From: Pseudomonas sp. TH15
GTDB taxonomy: Bacteria > Pseudomonadota > Gammaproteobacteria > Pseudomonadales > Pseudomonadaceae
Length of the DNA stretch: 64,000 bases
NCBI RefSeq assembly: GCF_016651105.1
Contig: NZ_JAEKEL010000001.1
Coordinates: 4,950,001-5,014,000, forward strand
Direction: 5' to 3'
Positions 43,751 through 51,609 of this stretch are shown here, one piece after another. A model generated the notes under the pieces. The model saw only the letters and a program-made list of their open reading frames with translations, was not told the DNA's origin and made no database searches. The position numbers were made by a program, and so were the translations under genes. Positions within the stretch are counted from its first letter, which is position 1; every line of letters begins with the position of its first letter.

Positions 43751-45699
43751 TGAGCGCACCTGTTCTCACTACTCTGCTAGTGGCTAACCGTGGCGAAATT
43801 GCTTGCCGGGTGATGCGCACCGCCAAAGCCTTGGGCCTGACCACCGTCGCCGTGCACAGCGCCACCGACCGTGACGCCCGGCACAGCCGCGAAGCGGATA
43901 TCCGCGTCGACCTGGGCGGCAGTAAAGCTGCCGACAGCTACCTGCAAATCGACAAACTGATTGCCGCCGCCCAGGCCAGTGGCGCTCAGGCGATTCACCC
44001 TGGCTACGGTTTTCTTTCCGAAAACGCCGGGTTCGCTCGCGCCATTGAAGCCGCCGGCCTGATTTTCCTCGGCCCACCCGCCGCGGCCATCGACGCCATG
44101 GGCAGCAAATCCGCCGCCAAAGCCTTGATGGAGACCGCCGGCGTGCCATTGGTACCCGGCTATCACGGCGAAGCCCAGGACCTCGATACCTTCCGCGACG
44201 CCTGTGAACGCATCGGTTATCCGGTGCTGCTCAAGGCCACGGCTGGTGGTGGCGGTAAAGGCATGAAAGTGGTCGAGGACGTCAGCCAGTTGGCCGAAGC
44301 CCTAGCCTCGGCCCAGCGTGAAGCGAAATCCTCGTTCGGCGATTCGCGGATGCTGGTGGAAAAGTACCTGCTCAAGCCACGTCATGTGGAAATCCAGGTC
44401 TTTGCCGATCAACACGGCAACTGCCTGTACCTGAATGAACGGGATTGCTCGATCCAGCGCCGGCACCAGAAAGTCGTCGAAGAAGCACCCGCACCAGGCC
44501 TGAGCCCAGAACTGCGTCGCGCCATGGGCGAAGCGGCTGTGCGCTCGGCGCAAGCCATTGGTTATGTCGGCGCCGGCACGGTGGAGTTTCTGCTGGATTC
44601 GCGCGGCGAGTTCTTCTTTATGGAGATGAACACGCGCCTGCAAGTCGAACACCCGGTCACCGAAGCCATCACAGGCCTGGACCTGGTGGCCTGGCAGATT
44701 CGCGTGGCGCGCGGTGAAGCATTGCCGATGACTCAGGCTGAGGTGCCGCTGATTGGACATGCCATCGAGGTGCGGCTGTACGCCGAAGATCCGGGCAATG
44801 ATTTTCTGCCGGCCACCGGGCGGCTGGAGTTGTATCGGGAGTCAGCCGAAGGTCCGGGGCGGCGGGTGGACAGCGGTGTTGAAGAAGGCGATGAGATTTC
44901 GCCGTTCTATGACCCGATGCTCGGCAAACTGATTGCCTGGGGCGAAGACCGTGAACAGGCTCGGCTGCGGTTGTTGAGCATGCTGGATGAGTTCGCCATT
45001 GGTGGGCTCAAGACCAACATCAACTTCCTGCGCCGGATCGTCGGCCATCCAGCATTCGCTGCGGCGGAACTGGATACCGGGTTCATTCCACGTTATCAGG
45101 AGCAACTGCTGCCAGCGCCTGCCAACCTCAGCGATGAGTTCTGGCAAGCCGCGGCACAGGCGTTTGCGCAGAGCCAAGCGTCGGTGTTGCGTGCCGATGA
45201 CCCGAGTTCGCCATGGGCCTTCAACAACGGTTTCCGCGCCGGGCTGCCCAAGGAAATCACCCTGCATTTGAGTTGCGAAGATCAGGATCACGCGCTGACG
45301 TTGGGCGATGTGAGTACTGCGCAACTCAAGGGCGAACAACTGCTGATCGAACACAACGGCGTGCGCCGCCAGCATCGGGCCATCCGCCGTGGCGACGTGC
45401 TGTATCTGCAATGGGAAGGTGAACTGCGCCGTATCGAGACTTACGATCCAATCGCTGCCGTCGAGTCCAGCCACAGCCATCAGGGCGGCCTGACCGCACC
45501 AATGAACGGCAGCATCGTGCGAGTGTTGGTGGAGGCCGGGCAAACGGTCGAAGCCGGGGCGCAATTGGTGGTGCTGGAAGCGATGAAAATGGAGCACAGC
45601 ATTCGTGCGCCCCATGCCGGGGTGATCAAGGCGTTGTATTGCCAGGAAGGTGAAATGGTCAGCGAAGGCAGTGCGTTGGTGGAGTTGGAAGAAGCGTGA
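43750..45699 (+). CDS. liuD: Methylcrotonyl-CoA carboxylase, biotin-containing (alpha) subunit
   Basis: Carboxylates its own biotin with ATP and bicarbonate for LiuB. The 649 aa comprise biotin carboxylase N-domain and ATP-grasp (KATAGGGGKGMKVVED, EMNTRLQVEHPVTE), C-domain and a C-terminal biotinyl domain with the biotinylated Lys in VLEAMKMEHS. The start used is ATG at 43750, preceded by AAGGAG and overlapping the liuC stop (TGATG); an in-frame TTG lies one codon earlier. Last gene of the operon. Confidence 0.96.
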   Translation: MSAPVLTTLLVANRGEIACRVMRTAKALGLTTVAVHSATDRDARHSREADIRVDLGGSKAADSYLQIDKLIAAAQASGAQAIHPGYGFLSENAGFARAIEAAGLIFLGPPAAAIDAMGSKSAAKALMETAGVPLVPGYHGEAQDLDTFRDACERIGYPVLLKATAGGGGKGMKVVEDVSQLAEALASAQREAKSSFGDSRMLVEKYLLKPRHVEIQVFADQHGNCLYLNERDCSIQRRHQKVVEEAPAPGLSPELRRAMGEAAVRSAQAIGYVGAGTVEFLLDSRGEFFFMEMNTRLQVEHPVTEAITGLDLVAWQIRVARGEALPMTQAEVPLIGHAIEVRLYAEDPGNDFLPATGRLELYRESAEGPGRRVDSGVEEGDEISPFYDPMLGKLIAWGEDREQARLRLLSMLDEFAIGGLKTNINFLRRIVGHPAFAAAELDTGFIPRYQEQLLPAPANLSDEFWQAAAQAFAQSQASVLRADDPSSPWAFNNGFRAGLPKEITLHLSCEDQDHALTLGDVSTAQLKGEQLLIEHNGVRRQHRAIRRGDVLYLQWEGELRRIETYDPIAAVESSHSHQGGLTAPMNGSIVRVLVEAGQTVEAGAQLVVLEAMKMEHSIRAPHAGVIKALYCQEGEMVSEGSALVELEEA

Positions 45700-45704
45700 A
45701 ATGA

Positions 45705-45736
45705 AGATCGGTCCTACGCATTGCGAGGACCGATCT
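45705..45736. terminator. Hairpin between convergent liuD and XRE/S24 genes
   Basis: Perfect 11-bp stem AGATCGGTCCT / AGGACCGATCT with a 10-nt loop fills the 39-bp gap between the two stop codons. No T-run follows, so it may be a weak bidirectional terminator or a 3'-end stabiliser. Confidence 0.6.
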
Positions 45737-45738
45737 GA

Positions 45739-46386
45739 TTAGAATTTGGCTGTTGCCTGAACCACTACGCCGATAATTCGGCATTCCTCGGTGAAAAGGG
45801 CTTTCGGATACGTCGGATTGAGCGGGACCAGGTAACGCTGCCCGCCCTCTTCGATCAGCTTGCGAAACGTCGCCTCGGCGCTGTCCGGCCACTGGGCGAT
45901 CACCAGTTTTCCAGGCTCCGGCACAATGGCCGGGTCCACCAGGATCATCATGCCCTCGGCAATGCTGATGCCACTGGGCGCCGTCATCGCATCACCCACC
46001 ACCACGAGCCAGAACGCCGGGCCCTGAGCGTGGTAGTCGGTCAGCTCGAAACGCTCCTTGCCATACACAGTCAGCTCACCGTCGCGAACTTCGGCCGGCT
46101 CTCGCCAATCGCTGACCGGGTAGCGGAAGTACGGGTTGTACTTGAGCGCCAGCGGCATCTCTTCATCTTCCGAGACCAGGGGTTCGCGAATCACCATCGC
46201 CACTTCGAGAAAATCCATTCCAAGGGCTTTCAAGACGCGGTTCATGTTGACGATCCCGGGATCGCGACGTTTATTCAGCCAGTGGCCGACCCCGCCCTGG
46301 GACATCCCGAGGCGGTCAGCGAGTAGCTCTTGAGTGAGGTTGAGTTCACTCATCTTGGCCTTGACCAATTCAATCCATTTATCCAT
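45739..46386 (-). CDS. XRE-family regulator with an S24 peptidase-like domain lacking the catalytic serine (PrtR-like)
   Basis: A 215-aa LexA/CI-like repressor. The helix-turn-helix is NLTQELLADRLGMSQGGVGHWLNKRR (about 16-41). The C-terminal S24 fold keeps Lys176 (EATFRKLIEE), but the serine of the usual GDSM motif is Ala133 (GDAMTAPSG; codon GCG). The linker (about 88-101, YPVSDWREPAEV) also lacks an Ala-Gly cleavage pair. Self-cleavage in the SOS response therefore looks impossible. The ATG at 46386 fits the family; the longer frame does not. It is divergent from a DUF6124 gene, which it may control. Confidence 0.85.
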   Translation of the reverse strand: MDKWIELVKAKMSELNLTQELLADRLGMSQGGVGHWLNKRRDPGIVNMNRVLKALGMDFLEVAMVIREPLVSEDEEMPLALKYNPYFRYPVSDWREPAEVRDGELTVYGKERFELTDYHAQGPAFWLVVVGDAMTAPSGISIAEGMMILVDPAIVPEPGKLVIAQWPDSAEATFRKLIEEGGQRYLVPLNPTYPKALFTEECRIIGVVVQATAKF

Positions 46387-46434
46387 GTGCGGCACGATAC
46401 GTGGGGGACTCCGACCCACAAAACACAAATTGTA

Positions 46435-46469
46435 GTATTTAAATTCTCGTCACAAATACAGTACGTACT
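46435..46469. promoter_or_regulatory. Candidate operator between the XRE and DUF6124 genes
   Basis: GTATTT (46435-46440) and AAATAC (46454-46459) form an inverted pair, directly followed by a perfect palindrome AGTACGTACT (46460-46469). The site lies in the 129-bp divergent gap, 47 bp before the DUF6124 start. Confidence 0.55.
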
Positions 46470-46515
46470 AGGATGGGTTCACGGATCTGAATCTATCACG
46501 GAGTTCACTATCACC

Positions 46516-46857
46516 ATGACAAACCCCAGCAACGACATGCAGGACATGCAGTTCGACACCACTTTCACCTCGCCAAAGGGCTGCGCCGCCGCACAGCGGG
46601 CGCTGGATTATTACTTGAAACCAGCTGTTTCAGAGGTGGAAGTCGAGTCGCGCTTTTTCGATGTCAACCGCAACATCAGCAGTGAAGAGGCGTTGGTTCA
46701 TGCGTCCGATCTATTGCGCTGTGCCGCCGCCACCGCACAGGAATCAGCCGGAAACCAGCAAGGCACGGGGCGTGCGCTGGCGTTTTCGGTGGTGCACATG
46801 ATCGATATGGCGCAGGCAATGGTCGACCGATCCCTGGATGGTGATCAGAACGACTGA
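46516..46857 (+). CDS. DUF6124-like small protein
   Basis: A 113-aa soluble protein of unknown function. The AAAQRALDYYLKPAV stretch, a middle FxVN-like strand (FFDVNRN) and the LVHASDLLRCAAATA helix are the pattern of small pseudomonad-specific DUF6124 proteins. There is no signal peptide or membrane span. GGAG lies about 13 nt before the ATG at 46516. The in-frame extension to 46330 overlaps the divergent regulator and is not used. Confidence 0.75.
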   Translation: MTNPSNDMQDMQFDTTFTSPKGCAAAQRALDYYLKPAVSEVEVESRFFDVNRNISSEEALVHASDLLRCAAATAQESAGNQQGTGRALAFSVVHMIDMAQAMVDRSLDGDQND

Positions 46858-46916
46858 GACGGAAGTGTTTTCGAGGAGGACAGGAAAGAGTTTTCCAATC
46901 GCACAGATAAAATCAT

Positions 46917-46948
46917 TTGACTTGCAAACGAGAATGATTATTATTGCA
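46917..46948 (+). promoter_or_regulatory. Promoter and Fur box of prrF
   Basis: TTGACT (46917-46922) and TATTAT (46939-46944) are spaced by 16 bp. The -10 region is covered by a Fur box, GAGAATGATTATTATT (from 46930), agreeing with the 19-bp consensus at about 13 positions. Iron-Fur should silence transcription. Confidence 0.85.
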
Positions 46949-46950
46949 TG

Positions 46951-47062
46951 CAGCTGATCGCGAGATCAGTCGATGGACCAGAGGACCTTAGGTCGGTCTC
47001 CTGGACTATCTCCTCATCAGGCTAATCACGGTTTTTGACCCGGCTTTTTGCCGGGTTTTTTT
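46951..47062 (+). ncRNA. prrF: PrrF iron-responsive sRNA
   Basis: About 110 nt, the size of PrrF1/PrrF2. It contains the conserved core CTGATCGCGAGATCAG near the 5' end, then GGACTATCTCCTCATCAGG and CTAATCACGGTTTTTGACC, the segment that pairs with mRNAs of iron-containing proteins such as sodB. Expected to be made under iron starvation and to act with Hfq. One copy only is present here; whether it is PrrF1 or PrrF2 cannot be told. Confidence 0.93.
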
Positions 47063-47063
47063 T
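47038..47063 (+). terminator. Terminator of prrF
   Basis: Stem ACCCGGC-TTTTT-GCCGGGT followed by a run of seven T. The next 277 bp, up to 47340, show no further gene or repeat. Confidence 0.93.
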
Positions 47064-47340
47064 GCCAGTTATTCTGGCTTTGGCTTCAGGCTAATGAAGA
47101 CTGTAGGTGCTGCTAATTCGATGGCGGGCATGATATCAAAAGAACATCTATTGGCAAGCGAACCCCGGCAGCATAGGGGTCAAACTAATGAAAAATAGCA
47201 CTTGAGAATCAATTCTACAGCCTCTAAGCTGCTTCGGCGTCAAGGAGGACGCCCCCCTCATTTCACCCCGCAATTTCCCCCCGATTTATCCCCCTCTTGC
47301 GTGTAAAGTAGCTGCCATAAATCATAATCAGGAATCGACT

Positions 47341-48492
47341 ATGACCGTGGCTAAATCCTCTTTCGACATCAGCGCCAATTTCGACAGCGGCAACATTGAA
47401 GTGCTGGACATCAGCAATCCGCTTCAAGCCCTTTTGGCGATCAAGCCAGACACCCGCAGCCAGCATTTCCAGTGGTTTCACTTCAAGGCCAGTGGTTTGC
47501 ATGTCGGTCAAGAGCACTGGTTTCGCCTGAGTAACGCCAGCAAATCCTCGTACAACAAAGCCTGGGACGGTTATCAAGCGGTAGCGTCCTACGACCACGT
47601 CAACTGGTTCCGCGTACCGACGATCTTCGAAGGCGACTGCCTGCGTTTCAGCCTGGAAGCTACGGCCACCCACGCCTGGTTTGCCTATTTCGAACCCTAC
47701 AGCCGCGGTCGCCATGACTGGCTGATCGAGCAGGCGCTGACCAAGGCCGGCACCGAACTGCTGGCCACCGGCAAAAGCGTTGAGGGCCGCGATATCCAGT
47801 TGCTGCGCAAAGGCAGTGGCGCCGAAGGTCAACGCAAGGTCTGGATCATCGCGCAACAGCACCCAGGCGAGCACATGGCCGAGTGGTTCATGGAAGGCGT
47901 GATCGAACGCCTGGAAAAACATGACGACCCTGTACTGAAAAAACTGCTGGCCAGCGCCGACCTGTACCTGGTGCCGAACATGAACCCGGACGGTGCCTTT
48001 CACGGTCACCTGCGCACCAACGCCAATGGCCAGGACCTTAACCGCGCCTGGCAGAGCGCCAGTCAGGAAGTCAGCCCGGAAGTCCTTTTCGTACAGCAGC
48101 AAATGGAAAAGTACGGCGTCGATCTGTTCCTCGACATCCATGGCGATGAAGAAATCCCCTACGTGTTCACCGCCGGTTGCGAAGGCAACCCCGGCTATAC
48201 ACCGCGGATCGAAAAGCTGGAAACCCACTTCCGTGATCACCTGAAGCACCTGACCAAGGACTTCCAGACCAAGCACGGCTACACCCGCGACGAGCCAGGC
48301 CTGGCCAATATGACCCTGGCCTGCAACAGCGTTGGCCAGAAGTTCGACTGCCTGTCGCTAACGCTGGAGATGCCGTTCAAGGACAACAACGATGCGCCGA
48401 ATGCGCTGACGGGTTGGTCTGGTAAGCGCTCGAAGCAATTGGGCAAGGATGTGCTGACGACCGTCGCGGATATGGTTGATACGTTGCGCTGA
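47341..48492 (+). CDS. M14-family zinc carboxypeptidase
   Basis: A 383-aa cytoplasmic protein of the cytosolic-carboxypeptidase (AGBL-like) branch. The N-terminal beta domain (about 1-125) precedes the peptidase. Zinc ligands are in QQHPGEHMAEW and DIHGDEEIPY; MNPDGAFHGHLRTN and NGQDLNRAW bind substrate; the catalytic Glu is in LTLEMPFKD. There is no signal peptide. AGGAATCG precedes the ATG. Substrate unknown; relatives trim C-terminal residues of peptides or proteins. Confidence 0.92.
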   Translation: MTVAKSSFDISANFDSGNIEVLDISNPLQALLAIKPDTRSQHFQWFHFKASGLHVGQEHWFRLSNASKSSYNKAWDGYQAVASYDHVNWFRVPTIFEGDCLRFSLEATATHAWFAYFEPYSRGRHDWLIEQALTKAGTELLATGKSVEGRDIQLLRKGSGAEGQRKVWIIAQQHPGEHMAEWFMEGVIERLEKHDDPVLKKLLASADLYLVPNMNPDGAFHGHLRTNANGQDLNRAWQSASQEVSPEVLFVQQQMEKYGVDLFLDIHGDEEIPYVFTAGCEGNPGYTPRIEKLETHFRDHLKHLTKDFQTKHGYTRDEPGLANMTLACNSVGQKFDCLSLTLEMPFKDNNDAPNALTGWSGKRSKQLGKDVLTTVADMVDTLR

Positions 48493-48511
48493 TTCCCCTC
48501 CTCGTCTGAGA

Positions 48512-48540
48512 AAAAGATCGCAGCCTTGCTGCGATCTTTT
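48512..48540 (+). terminator. Terminator after the M14 peptidase gene
   Basis: Perfect 13-bp stem AAAAGATCGCAGC / GCTGCGATCTTTT with a 3-nt loop, 20 bp past the stop. The GATCGCAGC arm is also a common pseudomonad intergenic repeat. Confidence 0.85.
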
Positions 48541-48577
48541 GCTTTGTGCAGTCCACTGCCTTGCGCAATCAGGTTGC

Positions 48578-48611
48578 AAAATAAAACCACATTGCGATAA
48601 GGTTTTATTTT
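48578..48611. promoter_or_regulatory. Large inverted repeat before the MFS gene (candidate operator)
   Basis: AAAATAAAACC (48578-48588) and GGTTTTATTTT (48601-48611) form a perfect 11-bp inverted repeat with a 12-bp spacer, ending 22 bp before the ATG. It lacks the GC core of a terminator and its half-site spacing suits a dimeric regulator. The regulator gene is not adjacent. Confidence 0.65.
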
Positions 48612-48633
48612 GAAACCTAAAAGGACTGAGGCC

Positions 48634-49827
48634 ATGAAATCTCTAAGCAGCGGTGCCGTTTTGCTGTTCTCTGTGGCATGCGGTCTCGCCGTCGGCAACG
48701 TTTACTACGCTCAGCCGTTGCTCGATGCGATGGCCCAGGCGTTTGGCCTGTCTGCGGCGTCCATTGGCATCGTCATCACCTTGACTCAGGTGGGATACGG
48801 CGTCGGGCTGGTGTTGTTGGTGCCGCTCGGCGATTTGCTCAATCGTCGCCGTTTGATCGTCACCCAGACTCTGCTGTCGGCGGTAGCCTTGCTGATGATT
48901 GCGCTGGCACCCAACAGCCTGTGGCTGTTGCTCGGTATGACGTTGACCGGTTTGCTCGCGGTCGTGACGCAAGTGTTGGTGGCTTACGCCGCGACGCTGG
49001 CGATTGCCGCCCAACGCGGTCGAGTGGTCGGCGTGGTCACCAGTGGCATCGTTGTCGGGATTCTGCTGGCGCGCACAGTCGCTGGTGGGATGGCTGATCT
49101 GGCCGGGTGGCGGGCCATCTATTTCCTCTCGGCGGGCCTGACGTTGTTGATGGCATTGTTGCTGCTGCGCGTGCTGCCCAGGCATGAAGCTGCGCAACCA
49201 GTGACAACCTATGGCGCACTGATCGGCTCGGTCTTCACTTTGTTCAAGGAAGAACCGGTGCTGCGGCAACGGGCGATCCTCGCCCTGCAGACCTTCACCA
49301 GCGCCATGGTGTTGTGGACGCCCATGGTGTTACCCCTGAGCGCCCCGCCGCTGTCGTTGTCCCACACGCAAATCGGATTATTCGGACTGGCCGGTGCCGC
49401 CGGAGCACTGGCGGCGGCCCGCGCCGGACATCTGGCCGATCGCGGTCTGGGGCAATGGACCAGCGGCCTGTCGCTGTTGTTGATGCTGGCTTCGTGGTTG
49501 CCTATCGCGTTCACCCAATCGTCGCTGTGGGCGTTGCTGCTTGGGGTGATCACGCTGGATCTGGGCTTGCAGGCAGTGCACGTCACCAGCCAGAGCATGA
49601 TCTACAACGTGCGGCCCGAAGCGCAAAGTCGCCTCACTGCCGGGTACATGCTGTTTTACTCGATTGGCAGTGCGCTGGGGTCGATTGGTTCGACGGCCAT
49701 GTACGCGTGGGCTGGGTGGATTGGCGTGTGCTGGCTCGGCGCCGGAATCAACGCCGTTGCCCTGGCGTACTGGTGGCTGACCCTGAAAAGCGGCGCACCG
49801 GCCCAGTGCGCCACGCCAGCCGGTTAA
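48634..49827 (+). CDS. MFS exporter (YnfM/AraJ-like)
   Basis: A 397-aa inner-membrane transporter with 12 spans. Motif A is PLGDLLNRRRLIV (about 58-70); the N-terminus GLAVGNVYYAQPLLDAMAQA is typical of the DHA1-like exporter group that includes YnfM. The ATG at 48634 has AAGGA and GAGG upstream. Its TAA shares bases with the stop codon of the convergent cytochrome gene. Substrate unknown. Confidence 0.9.
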   Translation: MKSLSSGAVLLFSVACGLAVGNVYYAQPLLDAMAQAFGLSAASIGIVITLTQVGYGVGLVLLVPLGDLLNRRRLIVTQTLLSAVALLMIALAPNSLWLLLGMTLTGLLAVVTQVLVAYAATLAIAAQRGRVVGVVTSGIVVGILLARTVAGGMADLAGWRAIYFLSAGLTLLMALLLLRVLPRHEAAQPVTTYGALIGSVFTLFKEEPVLRQRAILALQTFTSAMVLWTPMVLPLSAPPLSLSHTQIGLFGLAGAAGALAAARAGHLADRGLGQWTSGLSLLLMLASWLPIAFTQSSLWALLLGVITLDLGLQAVHVTSQSMIYNVRPEAQSRLTAGYMLFYSIGSALGSIGSTAMYAWAGWIGVCWLGAGINAVALAYWWLTLKSGAPAQCATPAG

Positions 49828-50369
49828 CGGCGATCCTTGCCCCGCAACATGCTGTCCAGCACATCATCCCGGCGTACCCAGCCATGAAACAACGCCGCAG
49901 CCAAATGCAGCAGCACCGTCAGGAGTAATAGATACGCCAGATACCTATGAGCCTTGCGCAAAAACGCAAATACCTGTGCATTTGCCGGCAGTATCGATGG
50001 CAACTGCAACGAACTACTGAGCATCACCGGGTCCCCGGCCGCAGAAATCATCGCCCAACCCAGCAGCGGTAATATCAGCATCAACGCATACAGCAAGACA
50101 TGGGACGCCTTGGCCGCCAGCGCCTGCCAACCCGGCAGATCCGCTGGCAACGGTGGCTGTTGAGTCGAGAAACGCACCGCCAGGCGCACGATCACCAACA
50201 GCAAAATCGCAATGCCCAAGGGTTTGTGCAAGTGAATCAGCCACTCATGGCGCTCGGACACCGAGGCCACCATGCCCGCGCCGATAAACAGCATCGCGAT
50301 GATCATCAGCGCCATCAGCCAGTGCAACAGCCGCGCCAGCGGGGCGAAATGCTTCGGTTGGGCGCTCAT
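49824..50369 (-). CDS. Cytochrome b561-family di-haem membrane protein
   Basis: A 181-aa inner-membrane protein with four spans and four candidate haem-ligand histidines: LLHWLMAL, HLHKPLG, KASHVLLY and RKAHRYLAY. It probably passes electrons from the quinone pool to a periplasmic partner. Its ATG overlaps the stop of the catalase-like gene by four bases, so the two proteins are made together and likely act together. The operon has an ECF-type promoter. Confidence 0.92.
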   Translation of the reverse strand: MSAQPKHFAPLARLLHWLMALMIIAMLFIGAGMVASVSERHEWLIHLHKPLGIAILLLVIVRLAVRFSTQQPPLPADLPGWQALAAKASHVLLYALMLILPLLGWAMISAAGDPVMLSSSLQLPSILPANAQVFAFLRKAHRYLAYLLLLTVLLHLAAALFHGWVRRDDVLDSMLRGKDRR

Positions 50370-51451
50370 TGTTGAGCCTCCTGTTTGGCGGCGGGCAACT
50401 GGCTGACTTCGCTGGTGCGACGCAGGTAGGAACTCGCGTAACCGGCTGAACGCGCGGCGAGCAATGGGTCGTCGGAACCTTCGATCCCGGCCGGCAGCAC
50501 CAGCGGGTCGTAGTTGATGTCACGGCACTCGCCGTTGAGTTGCGGCTGGGTCGCTTCGAGCACCAACGTCCCGGCGTTCAGGACTTTGCGGCCATCGGGC
50601 CAGGCCTTGCTGGCGTCATTCACCGGGTCGCCTGGGTTGGCCAGGATGATGTTCAACTGCCAACGCAGCGGTCCTGCGGAAATCCGCTGCACCAAATCTT
50701 TCTCAAGGAAATCGCCACCCTCAGGGGCCGTGGCACCCGCTGCGTCTTTAACCACCGGGACCATGCTCCAACGCACCGCCTGCTTCTGCCCGGCCGCGTT
50801 CACCAGGTAAAACGCGTTGACGCTGTTGTAGGTTTCCGTCACATAACTGGCCGACGGTTTGGCAGTCTTGACCCACGCCAGGAATGGCGCGGTTTCCGGA
50901 TGCGAACCAAAGAATGCCGGCACGGCAGCCGGATTCGGTTTACCTGTGGCCGGATCGGGCGACTGGGCCTGTTGCAGTTGATAGAACGCTTCGGGCGTAC
51001 CCACCGGGAACACCGGCATGCTGTTCATCCCGGTGCGCCACTGTTGGCCGTTGGCCTGGGTGAAACGCAACGCCATGCTGCGGATCGGCACGGCGGTGTC
51101 CGGCGCGTAAGGATTGCCGGAAGGCAACGCGAAACGCCCGACCACCGGAGTCTGTGCTTCATTGAAGACTTGGGCCGTGGAATAGCTGCGCGCCTCGCCA
51201 CTGCTTTCAAAGTGCCCGATTACGCACACGCCTTTGGAGTGGTTACGTCGGAACCCCGGATGCACGCCGTTGTTGGTTTCCAGCACATTGATCAGCTTGT
51301 TCGGCGTCAGGCGCTGTGGGTCAAAGGTGCCGTTGACGTAGGCAAAAGCCCCAGCCGCGGCCGCGACAATGACGCCGATGCCGGCCACGCGCAAGATCAG
51401 GCTGGCGGTACTCAGCGGCGGCCGGGTGGGCGGTGATGAGCGATCTACCAT
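50366..51451 (-). CDS. Catalase-family peroxidase (SrpA-like)
   Basis: A 361-aa, small-subunit catalase relative. An N-terminal span (LILRVAGIGVIVAAAAGAFA) anchors or exports it, so the haem domain should face the periplasm. The distal His is in GFRRNHSKGVCVIGHF; the proximal R-x-x-x-Y ligand motif is RSAGY near the C-terminus. The ATG at 51451 has GGAG 6 nt upstream and is used instead of the longer frame. First gene of an operon with cytochrome b561, divergent from an ECF sigma gene. Confidence 0.9.
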   Translation of the reverse strand: MVDRSSPPTRPPLSTASLILRVAGIGVIVAAAAGAFAYVNGTFDPQRLTPNKLINVLETNNGVHPGFRRNHSKGVCVIGHFESSGEARSYSTAQVFNEAQTPVVGRFALPSGNPYAPDTAVPIRSMALRFTQANGQQWRTGMNSMPVFPVGTPEAFYQLQQAQSPDPATGKPNPAAVPAFFGSHPETAPFLAWVKTAKPSASYVTETYNSVNAFYLVNAAGQKQAVRWSMVPVVKDAAGATAPEGGDFLEKDLVQRISAGPLRWQLNIILANPGDPVNDASKAWPDGRKVLNAGTLVLEATQPQLNGECRDINYDPLVLPAGIEGSDDPLLAARSAGYASSYLRRTSEVSQLPAAKQEAQQ

Positions 51452-51493
51452 GAAAGACTCCAGGGCCATCGGCCACAAGTGAGAAGAACCAAG

Positions 51494-51520
51494 CAGACGC
51501 GCCCCAAACCGGTTTATTCC
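51494..51520 (-). promoter_or_regulatory. ECF-sigma-type promoter of the catalase operon
   Basis: The minus strand reads GGAATAA-N14-CGTCTG, about 45 bp before the catalase ATG. The same motif with the same spacing occurs in the other direction at 51549-51575. Confidence 0.8.
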
Positions 51521-51548
51521 ATCGCACCGTATTTATTTTTACAGGCGT

Positions 51549-51575
51549 GGAATAACCTCGAGTGCCGGGCGTCTT
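51549..51575 (+). promoter_or_regulatory. ECF-sigma-type promoter of the sigma/anti-sigma operon
   Basis: GGAATAA-N14-CGTCTT, ending 34 bp before the sigma-factor ATG. It equals the divergent motif in -35, spacer length and first five bases of the -10 (CGTCT), which points to autoregulation. Confidence 0.8.
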
Positions 51576-51609
51576 CCTAGTCCACAGCGTAGTGACTAGT
51601 CAGAACTTC

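Noticed and set aside
46330..46515. N-terminal extension of the DUF6124 protein
   Set aside because: It overlaps the divergent regulator gene and its promoter region; the family-like sequence begins at the ATG at 46516.
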